From Lachnospiraceae bacterium (GTDB lineage: Bacteria > Bacillota > Clostridia > Lachnospirales > Lachnospiraceae): a stretch of 64,000 nt of DNA. The notes under the pieces are model-generated. The model was not told the DNA's origin and did no database searches. It saw nothing but the letters and a program-made list of their open reading frames with translations. Shown piece by piece: positions 16,784-26,800 of this stretch (positions within the stretch are counted from its first letter, which is position 1; the number at the start of each line of letters is the position of its first letter). The DNA lies in contig JAAUZH010000039.1 of assembly GCA_014804675.1 (NCBI GenBank), positions 104,470 through 168,469 on the forward strand, written 5' to 3'. Position numbers and translations under genes: made by a program.

Positions 16784-17140
16784 ATGGCATGGAATTTGGA
16801 AAATGACAGACCCATTTATGCGCAAATCGTAGAAAAGATTCAGCTGCAGATCGTATCCGGCATGTATAGGGCGGGCGATAAATTGCCAAGTGTGAGAGAG
16901 CTGGCTGCAATTGCAGGAGTAAATCCAAATACGATGCAGAAAGCATTTGGAGAGCTGGAAAGAAGCGGATTGATTATTACACAGAGGACAAGCGGAAGAA
17001 TCGTAACGGAGAATGAGGAAATGATTGATACTATTAAAAAGGAACTGGCAAAGGAACAGATAGAGCGTTTTTTGGAAAAAATGAGAGAATTGGGATTTGA
17101 AAAGAAGGAAATATTAGAATTCTTGCAAAATAGTAATTAG
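16784..17140 (+). CDS. GntR-family transcriptional regulator, YtrA subfamily
   Basis: A 118-residue protein. The N-terminal winged helix-turn-helix (PIYAQIVEKIQLQIVSGMYRAGDKLPSVRELAAIAGVNPNTMQKAFGELE) covers residues 8-70. It is followed by a short helical tail of about 40 residues rather than a large ligand domain, which defines the YtrA group. Such regulators usually control the ABC transporter encoded next to them, as here (11 bases downstream), and often respond to antibiotics or envelope stress. A perfect inverted repeat covers its promoter. Confidence 0.93.
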   Translation: MAWNLENDRPIYAQIVEKIQLQIVSGMYRAGDKLPSVRELAAIAGVNPNTMQKAFGELERSGLIITQRTSGRIVTENEEMIDTIKKELAKEQIERFLEKMRELGFEKKEILEFLQNSN

Positions 17141-17150
17141 GAGGGGACAA

Positions 17151-17852
17151 ATGAGTTCATTAGTGGAATGTAGAAATGTAACAAAATGCTATGTGAATGG
17201 AAGACCGGCAGTCTATAATTTAAATCTGACTTTGGAAAAGGGACATATTATCGGGCTGCTTGGACCTAATGGAAGTGGAAAGACTACCTTAATTAAGATG
17301 ATGAATGGATTGTTAAAGCCTACAAGCGGGGAAGTTTTGATAAATGGAATTATTCCCGGACCGGAAACAAAGGCAAGGATTTCCTATCTGCCGGAGCGGA
17401 CATATCTGGAAGCGCAAAGAACAGTGAAGGATATCGTGGAGTTTTTTGGCGATTTCTATGAGGATTTTCGTAAAGACAGGGCATATGCTATGTTGGAGGC
17501 CCTTCATATAGAATCCAGTGCCAGATTAAAAAATCTGTCCAAAGGAACGAAGGAAAAGGTACAGCTTATTCTGGTCATGAGCCGGGATGCGGAGTTATAT
17601 ATTTTGGATGAGCCCATTGCAGGTGTGGACCCGGCAGCAAGGGACTATATTATAAGGACAATTATTGCAAACTTCAATCCGGCAGCCACCTTGTTGATCT
17701 GCACGCATTTGATTTCCGATATTGAAAGCATTTTAGATGAAGTAGTATTTATCAGAGATGGCCAGATTACTTTAAAGACTACCGTCGAAAATATCAGGGA
17801 GCAGCAGGGAAAAAGCGTGGATCAATATTTCAGGGAGGTGTTTGCATGTTAA
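17151..17852 (+). CDS. ABC transporter ATP-binding protein
   Basis: A 233-residue ATPase with Walker A GLLGPNGSGKTTLIK (residues 36-50), a signature region LSKGTKEKVQLIL (the canonical LSGGQ is relaxed to LSKGT) and Walker B LYILDEPIAGVDP. The D-loop and H-loop (CTHLISDIE) are present. It is probably the motor of an export or peptide-resistance type transporter with the following permease, whose start it overlaps by 7 bases. The GntR regulator lies immediately upstream. Confidence 0.93.
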   Translation: MSSLVECRNVTKCYVNGRPAVYNLNLTLEKGHIIGLLGPNGSGKTTLIKMMNGLLKPTSGEVLINGIIPGPETKARISYLPERTYLEAQRTVKDIVEFFGDFYEDFRKDRAYAMLEALHIESSARLKNLSKGTKEKVQLILVMSRDAELYILDEPIAGVDPAARDYIIRTIIANFNPAATLLICTHLISDIESILDEVVFIRDGQITLKTTVENIREQQGKSVDQYFREVFAC

Positions 17853-18658
17853 AGAAATTATTCGTACACGAATGGAAGGACAGCTGGAAGCTTGTAACCT
17901 TGTTTAATGGGATTGTGTTGCTGTTTACCATAATCGGTGCGGTGGCTCTTTCTAACGGTAACTGGATTGGGGCGATAAACCGTAACGCATGGTATGCAGG
18001 CATCTATATGAGTTATTTTATGCTATACTATTTGGCAATCCTGGCTTTGGGAACTGCTACTACGATTTATTTTCTGGTTCGGTTTTACAAAAACTTTTAT
18101 ACAGATCAGGGATATTTGATGCATACTCTTCCCGTTACGTCCCATCAGTTGATTTTATCCAAGGCATTTGTCATGTATATCTGGCAGCTGATCAGCGGAT
18201 GCGTGATATTTATATCCATTTTGTTTTTAATTAACAGTTTTCTATTGGGAGTAGGAGAGCCCAATATTTTTAAACTGCTGTCAGGGGTTGACTTGAGCGA
18301 TGTGAATATAAGTTTTCTAAATGTGCTTGATCTTTTCGTTGGAATTCTTATTTTCATAGGACTTCAGATTTTCTCAATCCTGTTCGGGTATTTGGCAATC
18401 AGCTTGGGGCAATTATCCAAAAACCATAAATTGCTTTCTTCTATTGGTATCTACATGGGAATGCAGGTTGTATTGCAGATGATTTTTAGCATCTTTCAGG
18501 TAGGGTTCAATCTGGCGGCAGCTACTATGAACTATACGCCTTCGGAAGGACTGGTGTTTGCTATTTTGCTTTTGATTGCCATTATTATTTTTGCGGTAGA
18601 TGCAGGAATGTATTTTGGAAGCAATTATATTATGAAAAATAAATTGAATTTAGAGTAG
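17846..18658 (+). CDS. ABC transporter permease
   Basis: A 270-residue membrane protein with about six hydrophobic segments: LVTLFNGIVLLFTIIGAVAL, YMSYFMLYYLAILALG, ISGCVIFISILFLI, LFVGILIFIGLQIFSILFGYLAI and two near the C-terminus. It overlaps the ATPase gene by 7 bases, so the two are translationally coupled. No substrate can be read from the sequence. YtrA-linked transporters are often involved in cell-envelope stress, which is an inference here. Confidence 0.9.
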   Translation: MLKKLFVHEWKDSWKLVTLFNGIVLLFTIIGAVALSNGNWIGAINRNAWYAGIYMSYFMLYYLAILALGTATTIYFLVRFYKNFYTDQGYLMHTLPVTSHQLILSKAFVMYIWQLISGCVIFISILFLINSFLLGVGEPNIFKLLSGVDLSDVNISFLNVLDLFVGILIFIGLQIFSILFGYLAISLGQLSKNHKLLSSIGIYMGMQVVLQMIFSIFQVGFNLAAATMNYTPSEGLVFAILLLIAIIIFAVDAGMYFGSNYIMKNKLNLE

Positions 18659-18693
18659 GAGGAAGCTTTGGGGCTGAAACTATTCACAAGCGG

Positions 18694-18736
18694 AAAAACC
18701 TTTGCATAGAATAAAGAAAAATGCAAAGGTTTTTTT
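18694..18736 (+). terminator. Terminator-like hairpin abutting, and supplying the ribosome site of, the next gene
   Basis: AAAACCTTTGCAT (18695-18707) pairs with ATGCAAAGGTTTT (18721-18733) and runs into T7, directly followed by the ATG at 18737. The only ribosome-site candidate for that gene, AAAGG, lies in the 3' arm with a 7-base T spacer. The hairpin should terminate the ABC operon and could also mask that site. Confidence 0.8.
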
Positions 18737-20023
18737 ATGGAAAATAAGATAACAGTAGAGCAGGCACAGATAATAGAAGGGCAGCTGGAAAGCCCGAACC
18801 ACGGGATGCTTGCCATCAGTGTCATTAGCGGAATCGGATTGATTCCAATACAAAATGCCCACATTAAGATTACGATTACAGGACAGCCGGAACTGGAAGT
18901 AGGAGAATTCACTACCAATGAAAGCGGACAGACGGATAACATTGAGCTTCCGGCGCCGCCTATTGAGCTGAGCCTGGAGCCGGGGGAGATTCAGCCTTAT
19001 GCGGAATACGATTTGGAAATATCGGCAGAGGGGTATGAGGATGTTTCCGTATCCGGTACGGAAGTGCTGGCAGACACCATTGCCCTGCAGAATGTAAGGA
19101 TGAATCCCATAGCAGACCCGGGAGAGGTAAAGGATACGGTAATCATTCCGGATCATACCTTGTATGGGGAATATCCTCCTAAAATTCCGGAGGATGAGAT
19201 AAAGCCTATGGACGAATCGGGGGAAATCGTACTGAGCAGGGTGGTCATTCCGGAATATGTGGTGGTGCATGATGGTGTGCCCTCAGATTCCAGCGCTCCT
19301 AATTACTATGTAAGATATAAGGATTATATTAAAAATGTAGTGTCGTCGGAAATTTATGCTACCTGGACAGAAGCTGCAATTTATGCCAATACACTTTGTA
19401 TTTTATCCTTTACACTGAATCGGGTATATACGGAATGGTACCGGAACCAGGGTTATGATTTTACCATTACCTCATCTACGGCATATGACCAGAAATGGAT
19501 TTATGGCAGAAATATCTATGAGAACGTGGACCGGATCGTAGATTCCATTTTTAATAATTATTTATCAAGGCCGGGAGTAAGACAGCCTATTTTTACATCC
19601 TATTGTGATGGAAGAAGGGTGACCTGTGAGGGGCTTTCCCAGTGGGGCTCCAATTATCTGGGAGATGAGGGATATTCCGCCATTGAGATTATCCGCTACT
19701 ACTTTGGTAATGATATGTTTATCAACAGCACAGAAGCAATATCAGGCGTACCCTCCTCCTGGCCGGGATATGTGCTTACCATTGGTTCCTCCGGCAGCAA
19801 GGTGCAGCAGATGCAGGAGCAATTAAACCGCATTGGACAGAATTATCCTGCCATACCCAGAATCACGGCAGATGGTATTTATGGCAATGCGACCTCGGAA
19901 GCTGTAAAGAAGTTCCAACAGATTTTCAAGCTGCCTCAGACCGGAGAAGTGGACTATGCCACATGGTATGAGATATCGGAGATTTATGTGGGAGTAACCC
20001 GCATTGCAGAACCGGGCACTTGA
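18737..20023 (+). CDS. SpoIID-like protein with a C-terminal peptidoglycan-binding domain
   Basis: A 428-residue protein without a signal peptide. Residues 20-110 form a carboxypeptidase-regulatory/Ig-like domain (IPIQNAHIKITITGQPELEVGEF). The middle region, YVRYKDYIKNVVSSEIYATWTEAAIYAN to CEGLSQWGSNYLGDEGYSAIEIIRYYFG (about 190-335), resembles SpoIID/LytB, lytic transglycosylase-like proteins of spore engulfment. The C-terminal domain (SSGSKVQQMQEQLNRIG to TGEVDYATW) is PG_binding_1. A sporulation or wall role is a fair inference. The first ATG sits right after a terminator hairpin with its ribosome site inside the hairpin; the next in-frame Met is codon 24. Confidence 0.85.
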   Translation: MENKITVEQAQIIEGQLESPNHGMLAISVISGIGLIPIQNAHIKITITGQPELEVGEFTTNESGQTDNIELPAPPIELSLEPGEIQPYAEYDLEISAEGYEDVSVSGTEVLADTIALQNVRMNPIADPGEVKDTVIIPDHTLYGEYPPKIPEDEIKPMDESGEIVLSRVVIPEYVVVHDGVPSDSSAPNYYVRYKDYIKNVVSSEIYATWTEAAIYANTLCILSFTLNRVYTEWYRNQGYDFTITSSTAYDQKWIYGRNIYENVDRIVDSIFNNYLSRPGVRQPIFTSYCDGRRVTCEGLSQWGSNYLGDEGYSAIEIIRYYFGNDMFINSTEAISGVPSSWPGYVLTIGSSGSKVQQMQEQLNRIGQNYPAIPRITADGIYGNATSEAVKKFQQIFKLPQTGEVDYATWYEISEIYVGVTRIAEPGT

Positions 20024-20118
20024 AAAGAGAAAGAGAAAGCTTTCGCTCTGCAAAGGCGCAGCAGTACTAACGCACCAAAATATGGTGCGTAAGTGCTGGC
20101 GACTCAGCTCTTTTTTTT
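20024..20118 (+). repeat. Structured repeat element, copy 1 (short arms, ends in T8)
   Basis: Conserved core CGCTCTGCAAAGGCGCAGC... with inner hairpin ACGCACC/GGTGCGT (20070-20094) and mid-stem AGTACT/AGTGCT, shared with four other elements at 37.7, 51.8, 56.7 and 58.6 kb. Here the outer arms are short (AAAAGAG with CTCTTTT) and end in T8, so this copy probably also terminates the SpoIID-like gene. It lies between two plus-strand genes. Confidence 0.85.
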
Positions 20119-20184
20119 AGGAGGGAAACATGATAAAATGATACAAGCAATATGGAAAAAAACAAACAAAAGAGAGGAATCCTT

Positions 20185-22605
20185 ATGCTGCCCTTTAAAA
20201 AAAATATGCAACTGTCCCTATTTGAATATCTGGTCTGTATCGTGAGCCATGTTATCTATGGATTTTATACAAGCGGTCCGGACACAGCACGGTTTTTATG
20301 CCTTGCGTTCATTCCCTTTTTAATAGCCTGTCTTGTGTTTGCCGCATCCGACAGGGAGCACCTGATTATCCGGTGGTTTTATATTTCTGTTATTTTTTCC
20401 AGCTGTTTCCTGGGCTATTATCTTGGTACGATCAGTATGGTTATTCTGATATTCATGGCAACGTCAGTGTTGGTATCCATGTTTATCATTCCCAACATGC
20501 TCATTGAGTATATTTCTGTTACGGCATGTATTTTGCTGGCTATACCCTTTGTTTTACAGGAAATGGTAAAGAATATTATGCCGATTCCGTTGTATTTCCT
20601 TTATTTAACTATATATACAATTGGAAATATCAGCTTGCTTATGCTGGTAAGGGGAAGTGAAGAGTATAGGAGGGTCATGGAAGAAAAAACAGAAGAGGCT
20701 GCCCGGGCAGTTGAAGTAAAATCCAACTTTCTTGCCAATATGTCCCACGAAATCAGAACACCCATGAATGCCATCATCGGTATGGCGGAAATGGCAATCC
20801 GGGGAAATGTGCCAAAGGAAGAAAAGGAATATCTGTATCAAATCAGAACATCGGGCAACAGTCTGCTATCTATCATCAATGATATCCTGGACTTTTCCAA
20901 AATAGAATCCGGCAAGCTTGAGCTGGTGGAAACGGACTATGAGATTATGTCTTTAGTTAACGATGTAACTAACATTATGAATGCCCGTATCGGAAATAAA
21001 GACCTGGAATTGATTTTGGAGGTGGATTCAAGTATTCCCTGTAAGCTTTGTGGAGATGATCTGCGCTTAAAGCAGGTGATTTTAAATCTGGTAGGAAATG
21101 CAGTGAAATTTACCAGAGAAGGAGCTGTGACTCTGAAAATCAACTATTACAGGACAAGTGAAGGAATCGATCTGTATGTCAGTGTAAAGGATACGGGAAT
21201 CGGCATACGGAAAGAGGACATGGAGAAGCTTTTTGATTCTTTTCAGCAGGTGGATACAAAAAAGAACAGGAAGATGGAAGGAAGCGGTCTGGGACTTGCT
21301 ATTTCCAAACAGATGATAGAATTGATGGGCGGTCAGCTCATGGTAGAAAGCGAATATAAAAAAGGCAGCGAATTTCATTTTATGATTCCCCAAAAGGTAG
21401 TGAATGATATGCCATCTACCAGGCTTAAGGAAGAAAAACATTTTAAGGTATTGGGATTTTTTTACAATAGTTATGTAAAAAAGGCGTTTTATAATCTGAT
21501 GATTCAAATGGGGATAAGCTATAAAGAGTGTAACCGGATCGAACAATTGATGAATCTTCTGCCTAACCATTATGATTACATTTTCATCGAGCAGGAATGC
21601 TTTTCGGAAAAGGTGCAGAATATGTTGGAGAATACAAAAGAAACTTCGTGCATTCTGGTGAGCAATTTACATTATGTGGCAGAAGAAAGCGCCTGGTTCC
21701 GGGTGGTGAAAAAACCTTTGTACTGCCGTTCTGTGGCAGCTGTTTTCAATCATGAGGAAATGGGAGAAAAGCTGCATGAGAAGGGGGAATCTGCTATTCA
21801 ATTTGCAGCTCCCGATGCAAGAGTATTGATTGTAGATGATAATGCCATAAATCTGAAGGTGACAAAAGGCATTCTGGAACCTTTCCGTATGCAAGTGGAT
21901 ATGTGTACAAACGGATGGGAGGCAATCCGGATGGTTAAGAGTATCCACTACGATTTGGTCTTTATGGATCATATGATGCCGGAACTGGACGGAATCGAAG
22001 CGACCCGTATGATCCGCCAGTTAGAGGGAGCGTATTATAAGAAGATGCCGATTATTGCCTTTACAGCAAATGTTATCAGTGGTGTAGAAGAATATTTCTT
22101 AAAGGAAGGATTGAATGATTTTCTTGCAAAGCCTCTTGAAATGAGTGATGTAATTCAGAAGCTGAAAAAATGGCTTCCAAAGGAGAAAGTGCTTTCTAAG
22201 GAGGAGGCAGCAGCTATAGAAGAGAGGGAATTTTCCCGTAAGGCTTCCATGGACTGGGATATGGAAATCAAGGGAATTGACAGCAGGGCGGCTATTGAAG
22301 TGCTGGGAGATAAAGAGCTTTATCTGGAAACTTTATCGGATTATTATGATTCCATTGATGAGAAGTATGAGAAACTCATACGGTATGAGGCGGAAGAAAA
22401 TCTGAGGAGTTATACGGTTGAAGTGCATGGGCTAAAGGGCATATCCAGAATGATTGGGGCTTTTGAGCTTGCAAATATGGCAGAACAGTTAGAAAAGTAT
22501 GGAAAGCTTGGAGATATTGCGGCTATCCATAAGCATAGTCCCGAGCTGCTGGGCTGTTATAAAGAGCTTCAGGAAGCTCTGAAGCCCTACAAAATAGAAG
22601 CCTAA
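20185..22605 (+). CDS. Hybrid sensor histidine kinase with receiver and HPt domains
   Basis: An 806-residue protein from the ATG at 20185, which follows GAGGAAT; an upstream in-frame ATG at 20152 has no site. About six membrane segments occupy residues 10-165. The HisKA box NMSHEIRTPMNAIIG carries the phospho-histidine (near 190). HATPase motifs follow (VILNLVGNAVKFT, DTGIGI, GSGLGLAIS). After a degenerate receiver-like stretch comes a true receiver (VLIVDDNAINLKVTKG, phospho-Asp in FMDHMMPELDGIEATRM, Lys in DFLAKPLEM). A C-terminal HPt domain has its histidine in VEVHGLKGISRMIGA. It is a multi-step phosphorelay protein with no response regulator next to it. Its stop overlaps the convergent aminotransferase gene. 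Confidence 0.93.
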   Translation: MLPFKKNMQLSLFEYLVCIVSHVIYGFYTSGPDTARFLCLAFIPFLIACLVFAASDREHLIIRWFYISVIFSSCFLGYYLGTISMVILIFMATSVLVSMFIIPNMLIEYISVTACILLAIPFVLQEMVKNIMPIPLYFLYLTIYTIGNISLLMLVRGSEEYRRVMEEKTEEAARAVEVKSNFLANMSHEIRTPMNAIIGMAEMAIRGNVPKEEKEYLYQIRTSGNSLLSIINDILDFSKIESGKLELVETDYEIMSLVNDVTNIMNARIGNKDLELILEVDSSIPCKLCGDDLRLKQVILNLVGNAVKFTREGAVTLKINYYRTSEGIDLYVSVKDTGIGIRKEDMEKLFDSFQQVDTKKNRKMEGSGLGLAISKQMIELMGGQLMVESEYKKGSEFHFMIPQKVVNDMPSTRLKEEKHFKVLGFFYNSYVKKAFYNLMIQMGISYKECNRIEQLMNLLPNHYDYIFIEQECFSEKVQNMLENTKETSCILVSNLHYVAEESAWFRVVKKPLYCRSVAAVFNHEEMGEKLHEKGESAIQFAAPDARVLIVDDNAINLKVTKGILEPFRMQVDMCTNGWEAIRMVKSIHYDLVFMDHMMPELDGIEATRMIRQLEGAYYKKMPIIAFTANVISGVEEYFLKEGLNDFLAKPLEMSDVIQKLKKWLPKEKVLSKEEAAAIEEREFSRKASMDWDMEIKGIDSRAAIEVLGDKELYLETLSDYYDSIDEKYEKLIRYEAEENLRSYTVEVHGLKGISRMIGAFELANMAEQLEKYGKLGDIAAIHKHSPELLGCYKELQEALKPYKIEA

Positions 22606-23699
22606 GCCATGGCTTCTTCTATGGCAGCTATCAGTGCCAGATTATCCTCATGCTTCATGAAGCATACCCGGAAATACTGATTATTTAACGTAGGAAAGGA
22701 AGAACAGTTGCGGATCATCAGTTTCTTTTTGATACAGTGTTCAAAAAGCATATCTGCATCCTTGCCTTCTTTTTCTATTTTTACCAGCACGAAGTTGCAG
22801 GTAGTGGGAAATACAGTAAGACCATCTATGGCAGCAAGTTTTCTGCATACAAAATCCCGTTCCTGTTCTATCAGCTGTCTGGTAGCTTCCATAAATGCCC
22901 GGTCCCGGAACATGAAGCAGCCTGCAAGCTCTGCAATGGAATTGATGGTCCAGGGATTCTTGTGCTCATTGATCAGGGAAAGAAAGCGGCTGTTTCCGAC
23001 AATTCCGTAGCCAAGACGCAATCCGGGAGAGGCAAAAAATTTGGAAGTGCCTCTTAATACCAGAAGGTTGTCAAAGCGCTCTGTAAGAGAAGCAGCAGAA
23101 ACATTTGTTTCATCCTCTACGAATTCCGCATAAGTCTCATCTATCATCAGGCAGCCCTTCTGTCTGGAAAGCTCCGATAAAAGAAGGCTGATTTCCTTTA
23201 CGGTAAGTGTGGTGGAGGTAGGGTTGTTGGGATTACACAAAATAACGAAATCATAACCCTGTCTCATTTCCTTTAAAAAGTCAGCCATGTCTAACTGAAA
23301 GCGGTCTTCTTCTTTGGTAAAGTAGTAATGAACTGTTCCGCCGGATAAGGAAATCTCTCTTTCGTATTCGGAATAGGTAGGACCGATAATCAGTGCCTTT
23401 TTCGGCTTCCATGCGCTTAGGAACAGGGAAATCAATTCCGTTGCGCCGTTTCCCACAATAATATGCTCCGGATCGCAGTGGATATAATCGCCAATGGCTT
23501 TTCTAAGACGGAGATATTCCCTGTCAGGATAAGAAGTGATCACATCCAGATGCTCTGAAAGGAAATGCTTTAGGGCCTCAGACAGCCCAAGGGGATTTAC
23601 ATTGGCGCTGAAGCTGATGATTTCTTCTTTTTTGATTCCCATGGAGGCTTCAATTTTTTCCAAATCGCTGCCGTGGAAGTGGTCAGTATGTTGTATCAT
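22602..23699 (-). CDS. PLP-dependent aminotransferase (HisC/CobD-like)
   Basis: A 365-residue fold-type I aminotransferase. The opening DHFHGSD... ISFSANVNPLGLSEALK is typical of the threonine-phosphate decarboxylase (CobD) and histidinol-phosphate aminotransferase group. CNPNNPTST, MIDETYAEFV and the PLP-lysine segment LRGTSKFFASPGLRLGY follow, with the substrate-arginine region near the C-terminus (FRVCFMKHEDN). No cobalamin or histidine genes are adjacent, so the substrate is unresolved. It is convergent with the hybrid kinase (4-base overlap) and divergent from the DUF5717 gene, whose promoter shares the intergenic region. Confidence 0.88.
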   Translation of the reverse strand: MIQHTDHFHGSDLEKIEASMGIKKEEIISFSANVNPLGLSEALKHFLSEHLDVITSYPDREYLRLRKAIGDYIHCDPEHIIVGNGATELISLFLSAWKPKKALIIGPTYSEYEREISLSGGTVHYYFTKEEDRFQLDMADFLKEMRQGYDFVILCNPNNPTSTTLTVKEISLLLSELSRQKGCLMIDETYAEFVEDETNVSAASLTERFDNLLVLRGTSKFFASPGLRLGYGIVGNSRFLSLINEHKNPWTINSIAELAGCFMFRDRAFMEATRQLIEQERDFVCRKLAAIDGLTVFPTTCNFVLVKIEKEGKDADMLFEHCIKKKLMIRNCSSFPTLNNQYFRVCFMKHEDNLALIAAIEEAMA

Positions 23700-23726
23700 A
23701 AAAGGTTCCTTTCTTATCGTAATCGG

Positions 23727-23755
23727 TTGTGAAAACGAAAAAAAAATGTTATACT
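23727..23755 (+). promoter_or_regulatory. Promoter of the 23.9-30.8 kb three-gene unit
   Basis: TTGTGA (23727-23732), 17-base spacer, TATACT (23750-23755), about 105 bases before the start codon. A GC hairpin (CCCCG with CGGGG, 23818-23837) lies in the leader. Confidence 0.6.
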
Positions 23756-23860
23756 TAAACTACTACGTTCTTACCCATTATAATATGTTTCGGAGAAAAT
23801 GCAAGTGAAAGGTAAGTCCCCGATGAAAAAGCGGGGGAAAGGAAAGAAGACGGGAGGCAT

Positions 23861-26800
23861 ATGATGAAGCAGGTCCTGAAACGGCTGAAACAAGAAATGT
23901 ATGAATATGTAGCGGGTACTGTGGAATTTTCTGTTCCAAGAATTTCGCTTACAGTCCGGAAAAACGAGAAGCTGCAGGGGGAAATTACCGTAAAAAGCAG
24001 TCTGGGAGAAGAGTTTCTGGCATACCTGTATTCCTCCCATTATCGGATGGAGCTCTGCCAGCAGAAGATCGCAGGGGAGGAAAATACGATTTCCTATCTA
24101 TGTGATGCTGCCGGAATGGAGGTGGGAGATTCCTTAAAAGGCGAAATTTCCCTGATTTCCAATAGTGGACAGTATCTGATTCCCTTTGATGTGACTGTGA
24201 CGGAAGAGGTGTTCGTATCTTCTATCGGACCAATTAAAAATCTGTTTCATTTTGCCAACATGGCAAAAACGGACTGGAATCAGGCGGTTTCTTTTTTCTA
24301 TTCCTCCAATCTGCCCTGCATATTGAAGGGAAATGACAGACAATATGAGATGAGCTATCAGGGACTTTCCAAATATAAAGGGAATCAGCAGAATGTAGAG
24401 GGGTTCCTGCTTGCGATTCATAAAAAGCATCCTATGGAATACAGCTTTGACCAGCCATCAGCGGAGTTTGAAGGAGTGGAAGGGAGACAGCAGGAGTTTC
24501 TCATTATTGAACGAAACGGCTGGGGATATTCCAGACTGCTCCTAAAAGCGGAAGGAGCCTTTTTGCAGCTGGAAAAGGAAGAGCTTACGGAAGAGGATTT
24601 TTTGGGAAACCGCTGCCGGCTGCCTTATTACATGGATTCTGAAAAGCTTCATGAAGGTTACAATGTAGGCAGAATATGTTTGTGGGGACCGCTGTTGTCT
24701 TTATCCTATGAGGTAACGGTAAAGAACCAGAAGCAGTTCGGAAAGGAGATTTCCTACAAGCGGGAAATGAAGAAGCTTACAGCCCGGATGTTCAGGCTTT
24801 ATGTGGATTTCCGTATCCAGAAGATTACGGAGACAGCATGGGTTAAGACTACAAAAGAAGTAGTGGAGAGCATGCTTGGATTAAACAGCAGGAATCTAAC
24901 AGCAAGGCTTTTCCAGGCGCAGCTTCTTATTACGGAGGAAAAATTCAATGAAGCCAAATGGGTATTACAGCATGTGGAGGATATGATAGAGGAGCATGGC
25001 TGTGAGGATGAGGTATATGGATACTTTTTCTATGTAACCTCTTTGTATGACAAAACCGAGGAGACTATCGAAAGGGCTGCCAGAACAGTAGAAGAGCTTC
25101 TGTCCAAAAATCCGGAAAGCCCGGCGCTTTTCTGGATGCTTTTATATTTAAAGGAAGAGTACGAACTGGATCATGCCAGAAGATATATGCTTTTGGAAGA
25201 AGCATATAAAAAAGGAATGAACTCGCCTGCGCTGTATGTGGAGGCTTGTCTGATATTGAAAAAGAATCCTGCCTGTCTGGCAAGGCTTGGCGGCTTTGAA
25301 AAGCAGCTTTTGGTATTTCTGACCAAGCATGATCTGCTTACGAAAGAATTGATCGGGCAGATTGTTTATCTGGCAGGAAAAGAAAAGGAATATTCCGATA
25401 AATTGTTTGGTATCTTGAAGCTGTGCTACGAAAAGAGCAGGGATAAGGAAACATTGGGAATCATCTGCAACCTGCTGATTAAGGGGAACCGCACCGGAAA
25501 AGAAGCCTTCCGCTGGTATGAAGCTGCCATCAGGGAAGAACTGCGTATTACCAGATTATATGAATATTATATGCTGAGTCTGGATAAGAGCAGGAAGGAA
25601 TTGCTGCCAAAAACCCTCCTGCTTTATTTTTCTTATGAATGCACGATGGATTATGAAAACACTGCATATATTTATGGGAATATAACGGCTCATAAAAAGG
25701 AACTTCCCGAGTTGTTCTTAAGTTATGAAAAACAGATAGAAGCATTTGTGGCAAAGCAGATTCTGGCAGGCCATATCAATGAAAATCTGGCTTATCTTTA
25801 CAAAAAGATACTGAATGAGCAGATGATTACTAAAGAGCTGGCAGAAAGCCTTGCGGAGCTGGTGTTTTTGTATGAAATAACAGTGGAAGCGGAGGACATA
25901 AAGCAGGTAATAGTATTATCCGGACAGCTGGAGGGGGAGAGAAGTTATCCCTTACAGGATAAAAAAGTGCAGATTTCTCTTTATACAGAGGACTATATAG
26001 TGCTTTTAGAGGATCAATGGGGAAACCGGTACAGCAGCAAAGAATTATATCAAAAAAAGAGATTTCTGCAGCCGGAAGCATTTTTAAGCACTCTGGAAGA
26101 AAAGGTCGAAAACCATATGGGCTTCTTTCTATATATGAGCCATGAACAGAGAGACCAGGGCAATATTTTGGAGTCCCATATGTATGGATACAGGCTGCTG
26201 CTAAAGAGTGAGCAGATAAAGAAGGAGTATCGGAAAAAGCTTTTCCTAAAGGTGATTCCCTATCTGTATGAAAAGGATGTCATGGAAGAGCTGGACCATT
26301 ATTTATCCCAGCTGGAATTGGATGATTTTGACCAAAAGGAAAGGGCGGAAATGCTTTCTTATCTGGTCATTCGGGAAATGTATGAAAAGGCATATGATGC
26401 CATATGCAGATTGGGCTTTGAAGGAATCCGGATCAAAACCCTACTTCAGATATGCAGCTTTCAATTGGATAAGACCCCTCAAATGGACCATAAGCTTCTT
26501 GCATTATGCAGATATGTGTTCCGGCAGAAGAAGTACAATGAAAAAGTACTTGCCTATCTGGCGAAATATGCAACAGGCAGTCCCAGATACTTAAGGGATG
26601 TCTGGCAGAGCGTTACCGGAGCGGGAATGGAAGCATATGAGCTTTCAGAGAGGATTCTGTTAGCCTGCCTGTTCAGCGGCTGCTATTTGTCCGGCAAGGA
26701 AGAAATCTTTTCTTATTATTTTTCAGGCCGGCCGGATCGTCAGGTGATAGAAGGTTATTTAGCAGAAAGCGCATATGAGTATTTCGTGAAAGAACAGGTA